Source: Cytophagales bacterium (GTDB lineage: Bacteria > Bacteroidota > Bacteroidia > Cytophagales > Cyclobacteriaceae). Taken from it: a stretch of 64,000 nt of DNA. The notes under the pieces were generated by a model. The model was not told the origin of the DNA. It made no database searches and saw nothing but the letters and a program-made list of their open reading frames with translations. The stretch's first letter is position 1, and each line of letters opens with the position of its first letter. This document shows, one piece after another, positions 25,376-34,758 of the stretch. The position numbers and the translations under genes are program-made. Location of the stretch: contig JAFLBQ010000002.1 in assembly GCA_017303805.1 (NCBI GenBank), positions 186,001 to 250,000 of the forward strand. The letters are read 5' to 3'.

Positions 25376-26575
25376 ATGGATTGGATTGAACCATTGAGCG
25401 CCAGGGCTGTTCAAGACTTTGTTTTTGAAAACGAACAAGCAGACCCACGCAAGCTGGTATTACAACATAAAACACTTGCAGGCTTACCTGCACCCATGGT
25501 TGCCCAGCAACTTGCCGGCAGGCGCAAAGCAAAAGCAAAACTACCCCAATGGTATGCTACCCGCGGCATTGTGTATCCACCCACGCTAAATCTTGAACAA
25601 TCATCCTCGCAGGCAACGGCTCTTTTTAAAGCTGCGTTTTTAAAACACGCCTCTTCGCAGCAGGTGCTTGCTGATTTAACCGGAGGCTTTGGAGCCGATA
25701 GCTTCTTTTTTTCGCAGCAATTTGAAACCGTTACGTATGTAGAGCCCGATGCGAACTTGCTGGCCATCGCCCGGCACAATCACCAACGGCTTGGTATGCA
25801 CACCATCAATTACGTTCATGCCACAGCCGAAGCGTATCTGGCTGCTTCTCCCGCAGCCGTTTTTTATCTGGACCCCGCACGCAGGGATGCGCTGGCGCGA
25901 AAAGTTGTTAAGCTTGCCGATTGCACGCCAGACTGTACCCAATTACAATCTCAGATTTTAAAAAACTCAGAATGGCTTCTGGTCAAAGCTTCGCCCCTGC
26001 TCGATATTCAGCAAGGCCTGCGCGAGTTACCCAACACAAAAACAGTGCTCGCGCTGTCGGTTGAAAATGAAATGAAGGAGTTGCTGCTGCTGGTACAACG
26101 TGGGCATAGTGCTGCAACCCAAATACGAGCCATTGACCTGCATGCCAACGGTGAAGTAAACTGGGAATTTGCTTTTACCCATACAGAGGAAGCTACTGCA
26201 ATACTGCACTATAGCGAACCACTTGCTTATTTGTACGAACCTGGTGCCGCCATGCTAAAGGCCGGAGCTTTTAAACGAACTGCGCAGCACTTTCAATTAG
26301 AAAAGCTGGCCCCCAATACCCACCTCTACACCTCGCATCACCTAATTTCAGATTTTCCCGGTCGCACGTTTCGCATCGAACATTTAAACCCCACCGAAGA
26401 ACACTTGAAAGAACTACTGCCTGAAAGGCGCGCGCACGTAGCGGTGCGTAATTACCCGCTCACTGCGCAGCAGCTAATGAAAAAGCTAAGGTTGCAAGAG
26501 GGTGGCAACTCGTTTGTTTGGGGATTTAGCGGAACCCGTAAAAAGTACCTGGCCTTGTGCCAACGCCTGCGGTAA
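25376..26575 (+). CDS. Class I SAM-dependent methyltransferase, THUMP/PG1098-like
   Basis: A 399-residue protein if begun at ATG 25376 (MDWIEPLSARAV); an ATG at 25319 adds 19 unlikely residues. The middle contains the SAM-binding motif DLTGGFGADSFFFS and acidic motif YVEPD, and a motif IV-like YLDPARRD. The C-terminal region matches the ferredoxin-like/THUMP-like domain of PG1098-type proteins found across Bacteroidota. By family it is probably an RNA methyltransferase, target unknown. It stands alone between the broken toxin module and gltB. Confidence 0.85.
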   Translation: MDWIEPLSARAVQDFVFENEQADPRKLVLQHKTLAGLPAPMVAQQLAGRRKAKAKLPQWYATRGIVYPPTLNLEQSSSQATALFKAAFLKHASSQQVLADLTGGFGADSFFFSQQFETVTYVEPDANLLAIARHNHQRLGMHTINYVHATAEAYLAASPAAVFYLDPARRDALARKVVKLADCTPDCTQLQSQILKNSEWLLVKASPLLDIQQGLRELPNTKTVLALSVENEMKELLLLVQRGHSAATQIRAIDLHANGEVNWEFAFTHTEEATAILHYSEPLAYLYEPGAAMLKAGAFKRTAQHFQLEKLAPNTHLYTSHHLISDFPGRTFRIEHLNPTEEHLKELLPERRAHVAVRNYPLTAQQLMKKLRLQEGGNSFVWGFSGTRKKYLALCQRLR

Positions 26576-26739
26576 GGTACTTCAAACTTCTTGTGCGATC
26601 ACAATTTTTTCGTCTCAACCGTTTTCGCTACTAATCGTTAGTCCACTGCAAAACTTTTATTCGCCCAAACACTAACATTTCCAAATACAATAGCAGTAAT
26701 TTGAAGGTTCACTTCACATTAATTTTAAATAGTACTGCT

Positions 26740-29700
26740 TTGGAAAAAGAAACAGAACAGGGACTGTACCACCCGCAATTCGAGAAAGACTCCTGTGGTG
26801 TTGGCTTTGTTGCCAACATGAAGGGAAACAAATCACACCAGATTGTGAGCGATGCCCTTACCATGTTGGAACGCATGGAACACCGGGGCGCGTGCGGGTG
26901 CGAACCCAACACGGGCGATGGAGCCGGGATTCTTATTCAGGTGCCCCACGAATTTTTTATAAGCGAGTGCAGCAAATTAGGATTTAAACTTCCTGAGTTT
27001 GGTGCCTACGGGGTGGGGCTGGTGTTTTTTCCGCGCGAGGCAAAAGTGCGTGAAGAGTGCCGCAAAGTTGTTGAGCGCCAGATTAAGAAAATGAAGATGA
27101 CATTGCTCGGCTACCGGGCATTGCCAACCAACAATACCAACCTGGGCGAAACCGCCAAAAGTGCTGAGCCGGTAATGGAGCAGATTTTTATTAAACGGCC
27201 CGATAAGATTACCAACCCCGATGACTTTGAGCGCAAACTTTTTATTCTGAGAAAATACACTACGCACATTATTACCGAATCGGTAAAAGGCGTAGATAAT
27301 CAGTTTTACTTTTCTTCGCTCTCATACAAAACCATTGCCTACAAAGGCATGGTTACCTCGGGGCAATTGCGCCCCTACTTTGCCGATCTCGAGCACGAAG
27401 ATGTTGTTTCGGCACTGGCCGTTATTCACTCCCGGTTTTCAACCAACACGTTTCCTTCGTGGCGGCTGGCCCAGCCGTTTCGCTACATCGCGCACAATGG
27501 CGAGATTAACACCGTGCGCGGCAATATCAACTGGCTTAATTCCAAAGAAGCCTTCTTTGCTTCCAAGTATTTTACGCGCGAAGAATTGGATATGATTCTT
27601 CCCATCTGCAACCCCAGGCAGTCGGACTCTTCCAACTTAGATAATGCAATTGAACTTCTGGTGCATGCGGGCCGCTCGCTGCCGCATGTAATGATGATGC
27701 TGATACCCGAAGCGTGGGATGGTAACGAAAGCATGAACCAGGAAAAGCGCGACTTCTACGAATACCACGCTAACCTGATGGAACCGTGGGACGGCCCCGC
27801 CTCTATAACCTTTACCGATGGAAAAATTATTGGCGCTACGCTTGATCGCAATGGCCTGCGCCCCTCGCGCTTTGTAGTTACCGATGAAGATATTGTAATT
27901 ATGGCTTCGGAAGTTGGCGTGCTGGATGTGCCCCCCTCAAAAGTAATTACCAAAGGCCGCCTGCAACCCGGTAAAATGTTTGTGGTGGATATGGAGCAGG
28001 GCCGCATCATTAGCGATGACGAATTAAAAAAAGATATCTGCACCCGCCAACCCTATGGCCAGTGGTTACGCGACAACAAAGTACGCCTGCAAGACTTGCC
28101 CGAGCCGGGCGGAAGTTTTCATAAATACGATCCGGTAACATTTTTAAAACGCCAGATTTCGTTTGGCTATACCAGCGAAGATTTGCGAATGCTGATTGCC
28201 CAAATGTGCGAAACCGGTAAAGAAGCACTTGGTTCAATGGGAAGCGATACCCCACTGGCCGTGTTATCGCAGCAGGCACAACATCTCAGCATTTACTTCA
28301 AACAACTTTTTGCACAGGTTACCAATCCGCCTATCGATCCGATACGCGAGCGGTTGGTGATGTCGCTCGTTTCGCACGTAGGTGGTTCATTAAATCTATT
28401 AGAAGAATCGCCCGAGCATTGCATTACATTAGAGTTGCCCACGCCTGTTCTTGGTAACAACGAGTTAGAAAAAATCCGCTACATCGACCACCGCCACCTG
28501 CAAACCAAAACCATCTACACCTACTTTAAAGCCGATGGAAAGCCGGGGTCGTTAGAAAAAGGATTGAACCGCGTATGTCAATATGTTACCGATGCAATTG
28601 AAGATGGTTTTACAATCATCATTCTTTCCGACCGCAGCTTTGATAGTGGCCACGCACAGATCCCTTCTTTGCTGGCTGTAGCAGCCGTGCATCATGATTT
28701 AATCCGTAAAGGAGTAAGAGGAAAAGTGGGCCTGTTGGTGGAAGCGGGCGATGTGTGGGAAACACATCACTACGCCACGCTTATTGGTTATGGCGCTTCG
28801 GGTGTAAACCCTTACCTCGTGTACCAGACTATACACGACATGAAGAAGCGCAATATGCTAAAGGAAGATTTAACAGAAGAAAAAGCAATTGCCAACTATA
28901 AAAAAGCCGTGGCCGGTGAGTTGCTCAAGATTATGAGCAAGATGGGAATCTCCACCTTGCAATCGTATCACGGAGCGCAAATCTTTGAAGCCCTCGGCAT
29001 TCATTCTGAAGTTATCGATCAGTATTTTACTGGCACCGTTTCGCGCATTGGTGGTTTAAAGTTGGATGATATCGCCCGCGAGGCACTGGTGAAGCACCAG
29101 TTAGCATTTCCCAAAACCTCTAACTGGTTACCGCACCTTGCCGTGGGTGGAGTGTATCAATGGAAGCAACGGGGCGAAGTGCACTTGTTTAATCCGCAAA
29201 CCATACACCTGCTACAGCAAGCTACCAAGGTTAACGATTATACGCTGTTCAAGAAGTACTCCAGTCTCATTAACGATCAAAGCGAACGGGCCATTACCTT
29301 GCGCAGTCTGCTTAAGTTTAAAAAAGGTAAATCCATTCCGCTAAGCGAAGTAGAATCCAAAGAAAGTATTTTCAAACGCTTTGCTACCGGAGCCATGTCG
29401 TTTGGTTCCATTTCATACGAAGCCCACAGTACCTTGGCTGTAGCCATGAACCGGATTGGCGCCAAAAGCAACAGTGGCGAAGGTGGCGAAGATGAATCGC
29501 GCTTTACGCGAAACGAAAATGGCGATTGGGAAAACTCGGCTATCAAACAAGTTGCCTCCGGGCGATTTGGGGTTACCAGCTACTACCTTACCAACGCCAG
29601 CGAACTTCAGATTAAAATGGCCCAGGGTGCCAAACCCGGAGAAGGCGGCCAATTACCCGGGCATAAAGTAGATGACTGGATTGGACGTGTGCGGCACTCT

Positions 29701-31305
29701 ACACCAGGCGTAGGATTAATTTCGCCACCACCGCATCACGATATCTATTCGATAGAAGATTTGGCCCAATTGATTTATGACTTAAAGAATAGCAATCGTG
29801 CGGCCCGCATCAGCGTAAAGCTGGTAAGCGAGGCCGGAGTTGGCACCATTGCCTCGGGTGTTGCCAAAGCCCATGCCGATGTTATTCTTATTGCGGGGCA
29901 CGATGGTGGCACGGGTGCATCGCCCCTCAGCTCCATTCGCCATGCCGGGTTGCCGTGGGAACTAGGCCTTGCCGAAGCACATCAAACCCTGGTGCGTAAC
30001 AAACTTCGCGGGCGTGTGGTGTTGCAAGCCGATGGCCAGATTCGTACCGGCAGAGATTTAGCCATTGCGGCTCTGCTGGGCGCAGAAGAGTGGGGTGTAG
30101 CTACCGCGGCATTGGTTACCACCGGTTGTATAATGATGCGCAAGTGCCACCTCAACACTTGCCCGGTGGGCGTGGCCACACAGAATAAAGAGCTGCGGGC
30201 ACTCTTTACCGGCAAGCCCGAATACGTAGTTAACCTGTTTACGTTCCTGGCAGAAGAACTGCGCGAGATAATGGCTGAACTCGGCTTCCGCACCGTAAAC
30301 GAAATGGTGGGCCAGGCCGACAGATTGCAGGTGCGCGATCTTACCGAAGCGCATTGGAAATATCAAAACCTGAACCTCGCTCCATTACTTTATAAAGAAC
30401 CCGTAAGCCTGGATGTTGCCTTGTTTAAGCAGGAAGAACAAGATCATGGCATCGAGCACGTGCTGGACAGAAAATTAATTGACCTGGCACAACCGGCATT
30501 GAAGAAAGCCGAAGCCGTACACGGAGAATTTGTGATCACCAATCAGGACCGCGCTGTGGGAGCCATGCTTAGCAACGAGATTTCAAAAATCTACTTAGGC
30601 CCCGGCTTACCAGCCGATACGGTGCAAGTAAAATTTAAAGGTACTGCCGGCCAAAGCTTTGGTGCATTTGTAACGGGGGGCGTAACCTTCGAACTGGAAG
30701 GCGATGCGAACGATTACTTTGGCAAAGGTTTGTCGGGCGGTAAATTGATTTTATACCCGCCCGCCCATGCAACTTTTAATGCCGCGCGCAATATTATTGT
30801 TGGCAATGTGGCCTTTTTTGGTGGCACCTCGGGCGTAGCCTTTATTAAAGGCATGGCTGGCGAGCGATTTGCCGTGCGCAACTCAGGAGTAAAAGTAGTG
30901 GTAGAAGGTGTGGGGGACCACGGGTGCGAATACATGACAGGCGGCACCGTGGTGGTGCTGGGCGATACCGGAAGAAACTTTGCGGCCGGCATGAGTGGCG
31001 GTGTGGCGTATGTGTGGGATGTAAATAAAACCTTTGTAAAAAATTGCAACATGGAAATGGTGCTATTGGATACACTGGATGAAGAAGACGAACATCTTTT
31101 GCATACACTGATTGCCGAACACCATAAGCTTACTGCCAGCGAAACTGCTGCCCACATTCTGGGCTATTGGGCCAGCACGTTTAAGAACTTTATTAAAGTA
31201 ATGCCTATCGATTACAAGGCGGTGCTGGAAAAACGAAAAAGCGAAAAGAAAGCCACCGTAACAACATCGATGGGAAATACCGATTTTAAATTTTCACCTA
31301 ACTAA
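26740..31305 (+). CDS. gltB: Glutamate synthase large subunit
   Basis: GltB, about 1521 residues from TTG 26740 (another TTG at 26701 would add 13 residues; no suitable ATG exists). The N-terminal class II glutamine amidotransferase domain has its nucleophilic cysteine at C19 (FEKDSCGVGF), normally exposed after removal of a propeptide. Then come the central domain, the FMN-binding synthase domain (GEGGEDESRF, HDGGTGASPLSS), the [3Fe-4S] cysteines C1130, C1136 and C1141 (CX5CX4C) and the C-terminal beta-helix (GXXG repeats such as GGTVVVLGDTGRNFAAGMSGG). It makes two glutamates from glutamine and 2-oxoglutarate with GltD, encoded 82 bp downstream. Confidence 0.97.
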   Translation: MEKETEQGLYHPQFEKDSCGVGFVANMKGNKSHQIVSDALTMLERMEHRGACGCEPNTGDGAGILIQVPHEFFISECSKLGFKLPEFGAYGVGLVFFPREAKVREECRKVVERQIKKMKMTLLGYRALPTNNTNLGETAKSAEPVMEQIFIKRPDKITNPDDFERKLFILRKYTTHIITESVKGVDNQFYFSSLSYKTIAYKGMVTSGQLRPYFADLEHEDVVSALAVIHSRFSTNTFPSWRLAQPFRYIAHNGEINTVRGNINWLNSKEAFFASKYFTREELDMILPICNPRQSDSSNLDNAIELLVHAGRSLPHVMMMLIPEAWDGNESMNQEKRDFYEYHANLMEPWDGPASITFTDGKIIGATLDRNGLRPSRFVVTDEDIVIMASEVGVLDVPPSKVITKGRLQPGKMFVVDMEQGRIISDDELKKDICTRQPYGQWLRDNKVRLQDLPEPGGSFHKYDPVTFLKRQISFGYTSEDLRMLIAQMCETGKEALGSMGSDTPLAVLSQQAQHLSIYFKQLFAQVTNPPIDPIRERLVMSLVSHVGGSLNLLEESPEHCITLELPTPVLGNNELEKIRYIDHRHLQTKTIYTYFKADGKPGSLEKGLNRVCQYVTDAIEDGFTIIILSDRSFDSGHAQIPSLLAVAAVHHDLIRKGVRGKVGLLVEAGDVWETHHYATLIGYGASGVNPYLVYQTIHDMKKRNMLKEDLTEEKAIANYKKAVAGELLKIMSKMGISTLQSYHGAQIFEALGIHSEVIDQYFTGTVSRIGGLKLDDIAREALVKHQLAFPKTSNWLPHLAVGGVYQWKQRGEVHLFNPQTIHLLQQATKVNDYTLFKKYSSLINDQSERAITLRSLLKFKKGKSIPLSEVESKESIFKRFATGAMSFGSISYEAHSTLAVAMNRIGAKSNSGEGGEDESRFTRNENGDWENSAIKQVASGRFGVTSYYLTNASELQIKMAQGAKPGEGGQLPGHKVDDWIGRVRHSTPGVGLISPPPHHDIYSIEDLAQLIYDLKNSNRAARISVKLVSEAGVGTIASGVAKAHADVILIAGHDGGTGASPLSSIRHAGLPWELGLAEAHQTLVRNKLRGRVVLQADGQIRTGRDLAIAALLGAEEWGVATAALVTTGCIMMRKCHLNTCPVGVATQNKELRALFTGKPEYVVNLFTFLAEELREIMAELGFRTVNEMVGQADRLQVRDLTEAHWKYQNLNLAPLLYKEPVSLDVALFKQEEQDHGIEHVLDRKLIDLAQPALKKAEAVHGEFVITNQDRAVGAMLSNEISKIYLGPGLPADTVQVKFKGTAGQSFGAFVTGGVTFELEGDANDYFGKGLSGGKLILYPPAHATFNAARNIIVGNVAFFGGTSGVAFIKGMAGERFAVRNSGVKVVVEGVGDHGCEYMTGGTVVVLGDTGRNFAAGMSGGVAYVWDVNKTFVKNCNMEMVLLDTLDEEDEHLLHTLIAEHHKLTASETAAHILGYWASTFKNFIKVMPIDYKAVLEKRKSEKKATVTTSMGNTDFKFSPN

Positions 31306-31326
31306 AGGAAGTTTAAAGTGGCAAGC

Positions 31327-31355
31327 TTTAAAGTCTAAAGAGATCAGACTTTAAA
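31327..31355 (+). repeat. Perfect 10-bp inverted repeat between gltB and gltD
   Basis: TTTAAAGTCT (31327-31336) and AGACTTTAAA (31346-31355) flank a nine-base loop. Related TTTAAAGT-like units occur at 31311-31320 and, as TTAAAG or its complement, up to 31378. The hairpin could adjust gltB/gltD expression or mRNA stability; it lacks a T-run and is not a good terminator. Confidence 0.6.
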
Positions 31356-31387
31356 TATTTCACTTAAAAGCGTTAAAGTAAAAAACA

Positions 31388-32854
31388 ATGGGTAAACCAA
31401 CCGGATTTTTAGAACAAGACCGAGAGCTTCCAAAAAAGCGCGATGCAAAAAAGCGGATCAGCGACTACAACGAGGTTGATCCGATTGTAGAAGAAAGCAT
31501 AACCGTAAAGCAGGCCTCGCGTTGCATGGATTGTGGTATTCCGTTTTGTCATCACGGGTGCCCGCTGGGCAATATTATACCCGAGTTTAACGATGCGGTT
31601 TACAATCAAAACTGGAAACTCGCCTACGAAATTCTTATTAACACGAACAACTTTCCAGAGTTTACCGGACGAATTTGCCCGGCCCCGTGCGAGGCTTCGT
31701 GTGTATTGGGCATCAACAAACCCGCAGTTGCAATTGAATACATTGAAAAGTCCATCATCGAAAAAGCATTTCAGGATGGATATGTTAAGCCCCGCATACC
31801 CGCAGCACGCACAACAAAAAAAGTGGCGATTATAGGTTCTGGCCCGGCAGGATTGGCCGCGGCAGCACAACTAAATTATGCCGGCCATTCGGTTACTGTG
31901 TTTGAGCGGGCCGATGAAATTGGTGGATTGTTGCGTTACGGTATTCCGGATTTTAAGTTAGATAAGCAAGTGGTTGATCGCAGGGTGAAGCTGCTGGCCG
32001 AAGAGGGCGTTAAGTTTTTAACCAATGCCAACGTAGGAGTGAATGTTGCGGTGGAGCAGGTGAAGGAAGAGTTTGATGCCATATTACTATGTGGTGGTTC
32101 TACGGTGCCCCGCGATTTACCTATCCCCGGAAGGGAACTGAAGGGCGTACATTTTGCTATGGATTTTCTTACACAACAAAATGGCCGGGTGGCCGGTAAG
32201 AAAGTGACGGCCGAAGAAATCTGGGCTACCGGAAAAAATGTGGTTGTAATTGGTGGTGGTGATACAGGCTCGGATTGCGTGGGTACCTCTAACCGGCATG
32301 GCGCAAAGTCGGTAACACAAATTGAAATTATGCCCAAGCCGCCCAAGGAAAGAACCGTTTCGATGCCGTGGCCCAACTGGCCAATGATTTTGCGTACCTC
32401 CACTTCGCACGAGGAAGGATGCGAGCGTAATTGGTCTATTGTAACCAAAGCATTTGTGGGCGATGACCTTGGCAATCTTAAAGCTCTGAAGATTGTAGAA
32501 GTGGAGATGAAAACGGAGCCGGGCAAACCCGCTTCGTTTGTAGAGATAGCCGGCAGCGAAAAAGAAATTCCGTGCGAGTTAGCCTTGTTGGCAATGGGCT
32601 TTTTACATCCGCAACATACCGGTTTATTAGAGCAACTGGGTGTGGACAAAGACGAACGGGGTAATGTGAAAGCCACGAAGTACCAAACAACTGTAGAGAG
32701 TGTATTTGCTGCGGGCGATATGCGCAGAGGCCAATCGCTGGTGGTGTGGGCCATAAGCGAAGGCCGCGAAGCTGCGCGCGCTGTAGATCAATACCTGGTA
32801 GGGCAAACTTCTCTTGAAGCAAAAGAGAAAGGGATGCTAAGTTTGGCGGAGTAA
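31388..32854 (+). CDS. gltD: Glutamate synthase small subunit
   Basis: GltD, 488 residues. The N-terminal cysteine clusters that bind [4Fe-4S] centres are seen as CMDCGIPFCHHGCP (from C46) and CPAPCEASC. An FAD-binding GSGPAGLAAAAQL (about residue 150) and a second dinucleotide fold GGGDTGSDCVGTS for NADPH follow. It passes electrons from NAD(P)H to the GltB subunit. It is downstream of gltB on the same strand with a hairpin between them, most likely one operon. Confidence 0.97.
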   Translation: MGKPTGFLEQDRELPKKRDAKKRISDYNEVDPIVEESITVKQASRCMDCGIPFCHHGCPLGNIIPEFNDAVYNQNWKLAYEILINTNNFPEFTGRICPAPCEASCVLGINKPAVAIEYIEKSIIEKAFQDGYVKPRIPAARTTKKVAIIGSGPAGLAAAAQLNYAGHSVTVFERADEIGGLLRYGIPDFKLDKQVVDRRVKLLAEEGVKFLTNANVGVNVAVEQVKEEFDAILLCGGSTVPRDLPIPGRELKGVHFAMDFLTQQNGRVAGKKVTAEEIWATGKNVVVIGGGDTGSDCVGTSNRHGAKSVTQIEIMPKPPKERTVSMPWPNWPMILRTSTSHEEGCERNWSIVTKAFVGDDLGNLKALKIVEVEMKTEPGKPASFVEIAGSEKEIPCELALLAMGFLHPQHTGLLEQLGVDKDERGNVKATKYQTTVESVFAAGDMRRGQSLVVWAISEGREAARAVDQYLVGQTSLEAKEKGMLSLAE

Positions 32855-32890
32855 GGGGCGTGATCCGAAAGCTTAAGCGAGAACGCCTGC

Positions 32891-32912
32891 GTCTTGTCAA
32901 GACTTTTAATTT
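32891..32912 (+). terminator. Weak candidate terminator after gltD
   Basis: GTCTTGTCAAGAC can form a 5-bp stem with a 3-base loop, followed by TTTTAATTT. It lies 36 bp after the gltD stop in the convergent gap with the sigma factor gene. The stem is short, so the call is tentative. Confidence 0.35.
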
Positions 32913-32929
32913 GTACTCTGTTGCCGGGC

Positions 32930-34153
32930 TTACTTTAGCAGGTTGGCTAATTTCTTTTGTATTAATTCCCTCTCCGGTTGTGTCTTTGTTAGTTGAAGTG
33001 CTTGCTGGTAATTGACAATTGCCTTTTCGGTATTGGTTTTAGAATATAATTCGCCCAGCAGCAAAAAGTAATACACATTATTGGTTAGCTGTAGTTTCTC
33101 AGCCTCCTGCAAAGCAACAGCGTACCCGGTAGCTTTAGCTAACGCAAAGGTTCGGTTTAAGGCAGCCATGGGCGAGTAGTTAACAAGCAACAATTGATTG
33201 TATAGTTGTAAAATATTTTCCCATTTCTGGTGCGTGTCGTTTGCTTGTGTATGCCAGTAGGCAATACCGGCTTCTAAGTGGTAATGCGAAAGCGTAGTAC
33301 CCGCAGCGGCCTGATTAAAAAAATAAGCGCCTCTCGAAATTAATTCCTGGTTCCATAAGCTTTCATTCTGTTCGTGATATAACAAGACCTCACCGGCAGG
33401 GTTTATTCTTGCCGGAAAGCGCGAGGCATGAAAACACATTAACGCCATCAACGCATTTACAGCGGGTTGATTTGTAACCGGATTTTCAATCAACAGGTAA
33501 GTAAGCCGCATGGCTTCCAGGCAAAAATCTTCGCGCAGCACCGCCTCATTACATTCAGAGTAATAGCCTTCGTTAAAAAGCAAATACAATGTGAGTAACA
33601 CGTTATGCAATCGCGGTATAATCTCGGTAGGCGGAGGCAAGGCCACGGGCGCATTTAGTTCCCGAAGTTTTTCTTTAGCCCGGTAGAGGCGCTTGTTAAT
33701 AGTTTCTCTGTTTGTCAGAAATGCGGATGCAATCTCATCTATCCCAAAGCCACATAAAATCCGCAATGCCAACCCTACCTGCCCTTCGGCAGGAATGGCC
33801 GGATGGCACAACGCAAACAGCATCTGCAATTGACTATCCTGAATTTCTCTTTCCGATACCTCCACCGCAAACAATTCTGCGCGCTGTTTCACCTGCGGGG
33901 CTACTTTGTTTACAAACGCGTGATCCCGGATTTGGAAATTAAGTGCTTTGTTTTTTGCCACCCGATATAACCAGGCTTTTGGGTTTTCGGGTACGCCCTT
34001 ATAACTCCACGTTTCCAGGGCTGCTAAAAATGTTTCGCTGGCAATATCTTCGGCTGCCTGAATATGGGCTATCCCAAAATAGCGGGTAAGCATGGTGGCC
34101 AGGTTTCGAAACTCGGTCCTAAATAAATGCGGAATAAGTTTATCCTGATTCAT
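32930..34153 (-). CDS. ECF sigma factor of the ECF42 type, with C-terminal TPR-like extension
   Basis: A 407-residue sigma-70-family protein, about twice the usual ECF length. Region 2 lies at about residues 10-75 (AAEDIASETFLAALETW, PKAWLYRVAKNKALN) and region 4 helix-turn-helix at about 130-175 (GFGIDEIASAFLTNRETINKRLYRAKEKLRE). The remaining 230 residues are helical and repeat-like (YSECNEAVLREDFCLEAMRLT, then AMAALNRTFALAK, YFLLLGELY), the extension characteristic of ECF42. These sigma factors are linked to DGPF/YciI proteins, one of which is encoded just upstream; no anti-sigma factor is adjacent. Role likely in stress response, unproven here. Confidence 0.87.
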   Translation of the reverse strand: MNQDKLIPHLFRTEFRNLATMLTRYFGIAHIQAAEDIASETFLAALETWSYKGVPENPKAWLYRVAKNKALNFQIRDHAFVNKVAPQVKQRAELFAVEVSEREIQDSQLQMLFALCHPAIPAEGQVGLALRILCGFGIDEIASAFLTNRETINKRLYRAKEKLRELNAPVALPPPTEIIPRLHNVLLTLYLLFNEGYYSECNEAVLREDFCLEAMRLTYLLIENPVTNQPAVNALMALMCFHASRFPARINPAGEVLLYHEQNESLWNQELISRGAYFFNQAAAGTTLSHYHLEAGIAYWHTQANDTHQKWENILQLYNQLLLVNYSPMAALNRTFALAKATGYAVALQEAEKLQLTNNVYYFLLLGELYSKTNTEKAIVNYQQALQLTKTQPERELIQKKLANLLK

Positions 34154-34229
34154 AAATTCTTATCACCTTCTTCTGATTCCTGCTTGTGATCTGTGCTATG
34201 AAAAGGTCGTAAAAAAATTAAAATGGTAT

Positions 34230-34249
34230 GGTCGGTGATAGCACCGACC
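34230..34249 (-). terminator. Hairpin between the YciI/DGPF gene and the sigma factor gene
   Basis: GGTCGGTG and CACCGACC form a perfect 8-bp, GC-rich stem with a four-base loop. On the minus strand it is followed after several bases by a T-rich run (34205-34225), so it could act as a partial Rho-independent terminator or attenuator between the two genes. Confidence 0.55.
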
Positions 34250-34278
34250 TTGGGCTACCTGGCTTACTATCGTAATGG

Positions 34279-34629
34279 CTACCCATGCGCATGCCTGCGC
34301 ACTTCTACGCTGTTGCCCTCGCCTTGCAGAATAGGCGAGCCTTTTGCAAATTCTACGGCTTCTTCTACGCTGGCCGCCTTTACAATAATGTAACCACCTA
34401 ACGTTTCTTTGATATCGCCAAACGGCCCGTTAGTTACAACTAGTTTTCCGTTTTGGGTAGTAACCACTCGGGCATTGTCAAATGGCAATCCATTACCGCC
34501 CACATACTTGTTCTGGGCAGCAATGCCACCAATCCAGTCCATGGTTTGTTTCATCCAAATCTGAATTTGCTCGGGCGAGGCAACTTTCCCACCATCTTCG
34601 TGTCTGAAAATAAGCATGTACTCTTCCAT
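34279..34629 (-). CDS. YciI/DGPF-family protein
   Basis: A 116-residue protein starting at ATG 34629 (MEEYMLIFRHEDGG); the frame is open further upstream but that part is not family-like. The DGPF motif appears as NGPFGDIKETLGGYIIVKA, and the C-terminal EAVEFAKGSP is typical. The fold is a dimeric alpha-beta barrel. YciI/DGPF proteins occur beside ECF42 sigma factors, as here, and may serve as target or modulator. Biochemical activity is unknown. Confidence 0.88.
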   Translation of the reverse strand: MEEYMLIFRHEDGGKVASPEQIQIWMKQTMDWIGGIAAQNKYVGGNGLPFDNARVVTTQNGKLVVTNGPFGDIKETLGGYIIVKAASVEEAVEFAKGSPILQGEGNSVEVRRHAHG

Positions 34630-34758
34630 AATTTTTTTGTTTAGTGTTTTGGTAGACAAACACAGCCCCCGAAACCGGACAATGAAGCTATAATTTTTTA
34701 GTGAGCGGCAAACACCGCGGCCAATCATTCTATATTTTTACGATCTCTTAATCGTCTT

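Noticed and set aside
26629-26641. Small palindrome ACTAA-TCG-TTAGT before gltB as an operator
   Set aside because: Five-base arms in AT-rich sequence are expected by chance; no other support.
31936-32754. A 272-codon open frame on the minus strand opposite gltD
   Set aside because: It mirrors a strongly conserved gene, has no family-like sequence, and follows from codon bias of gltD.
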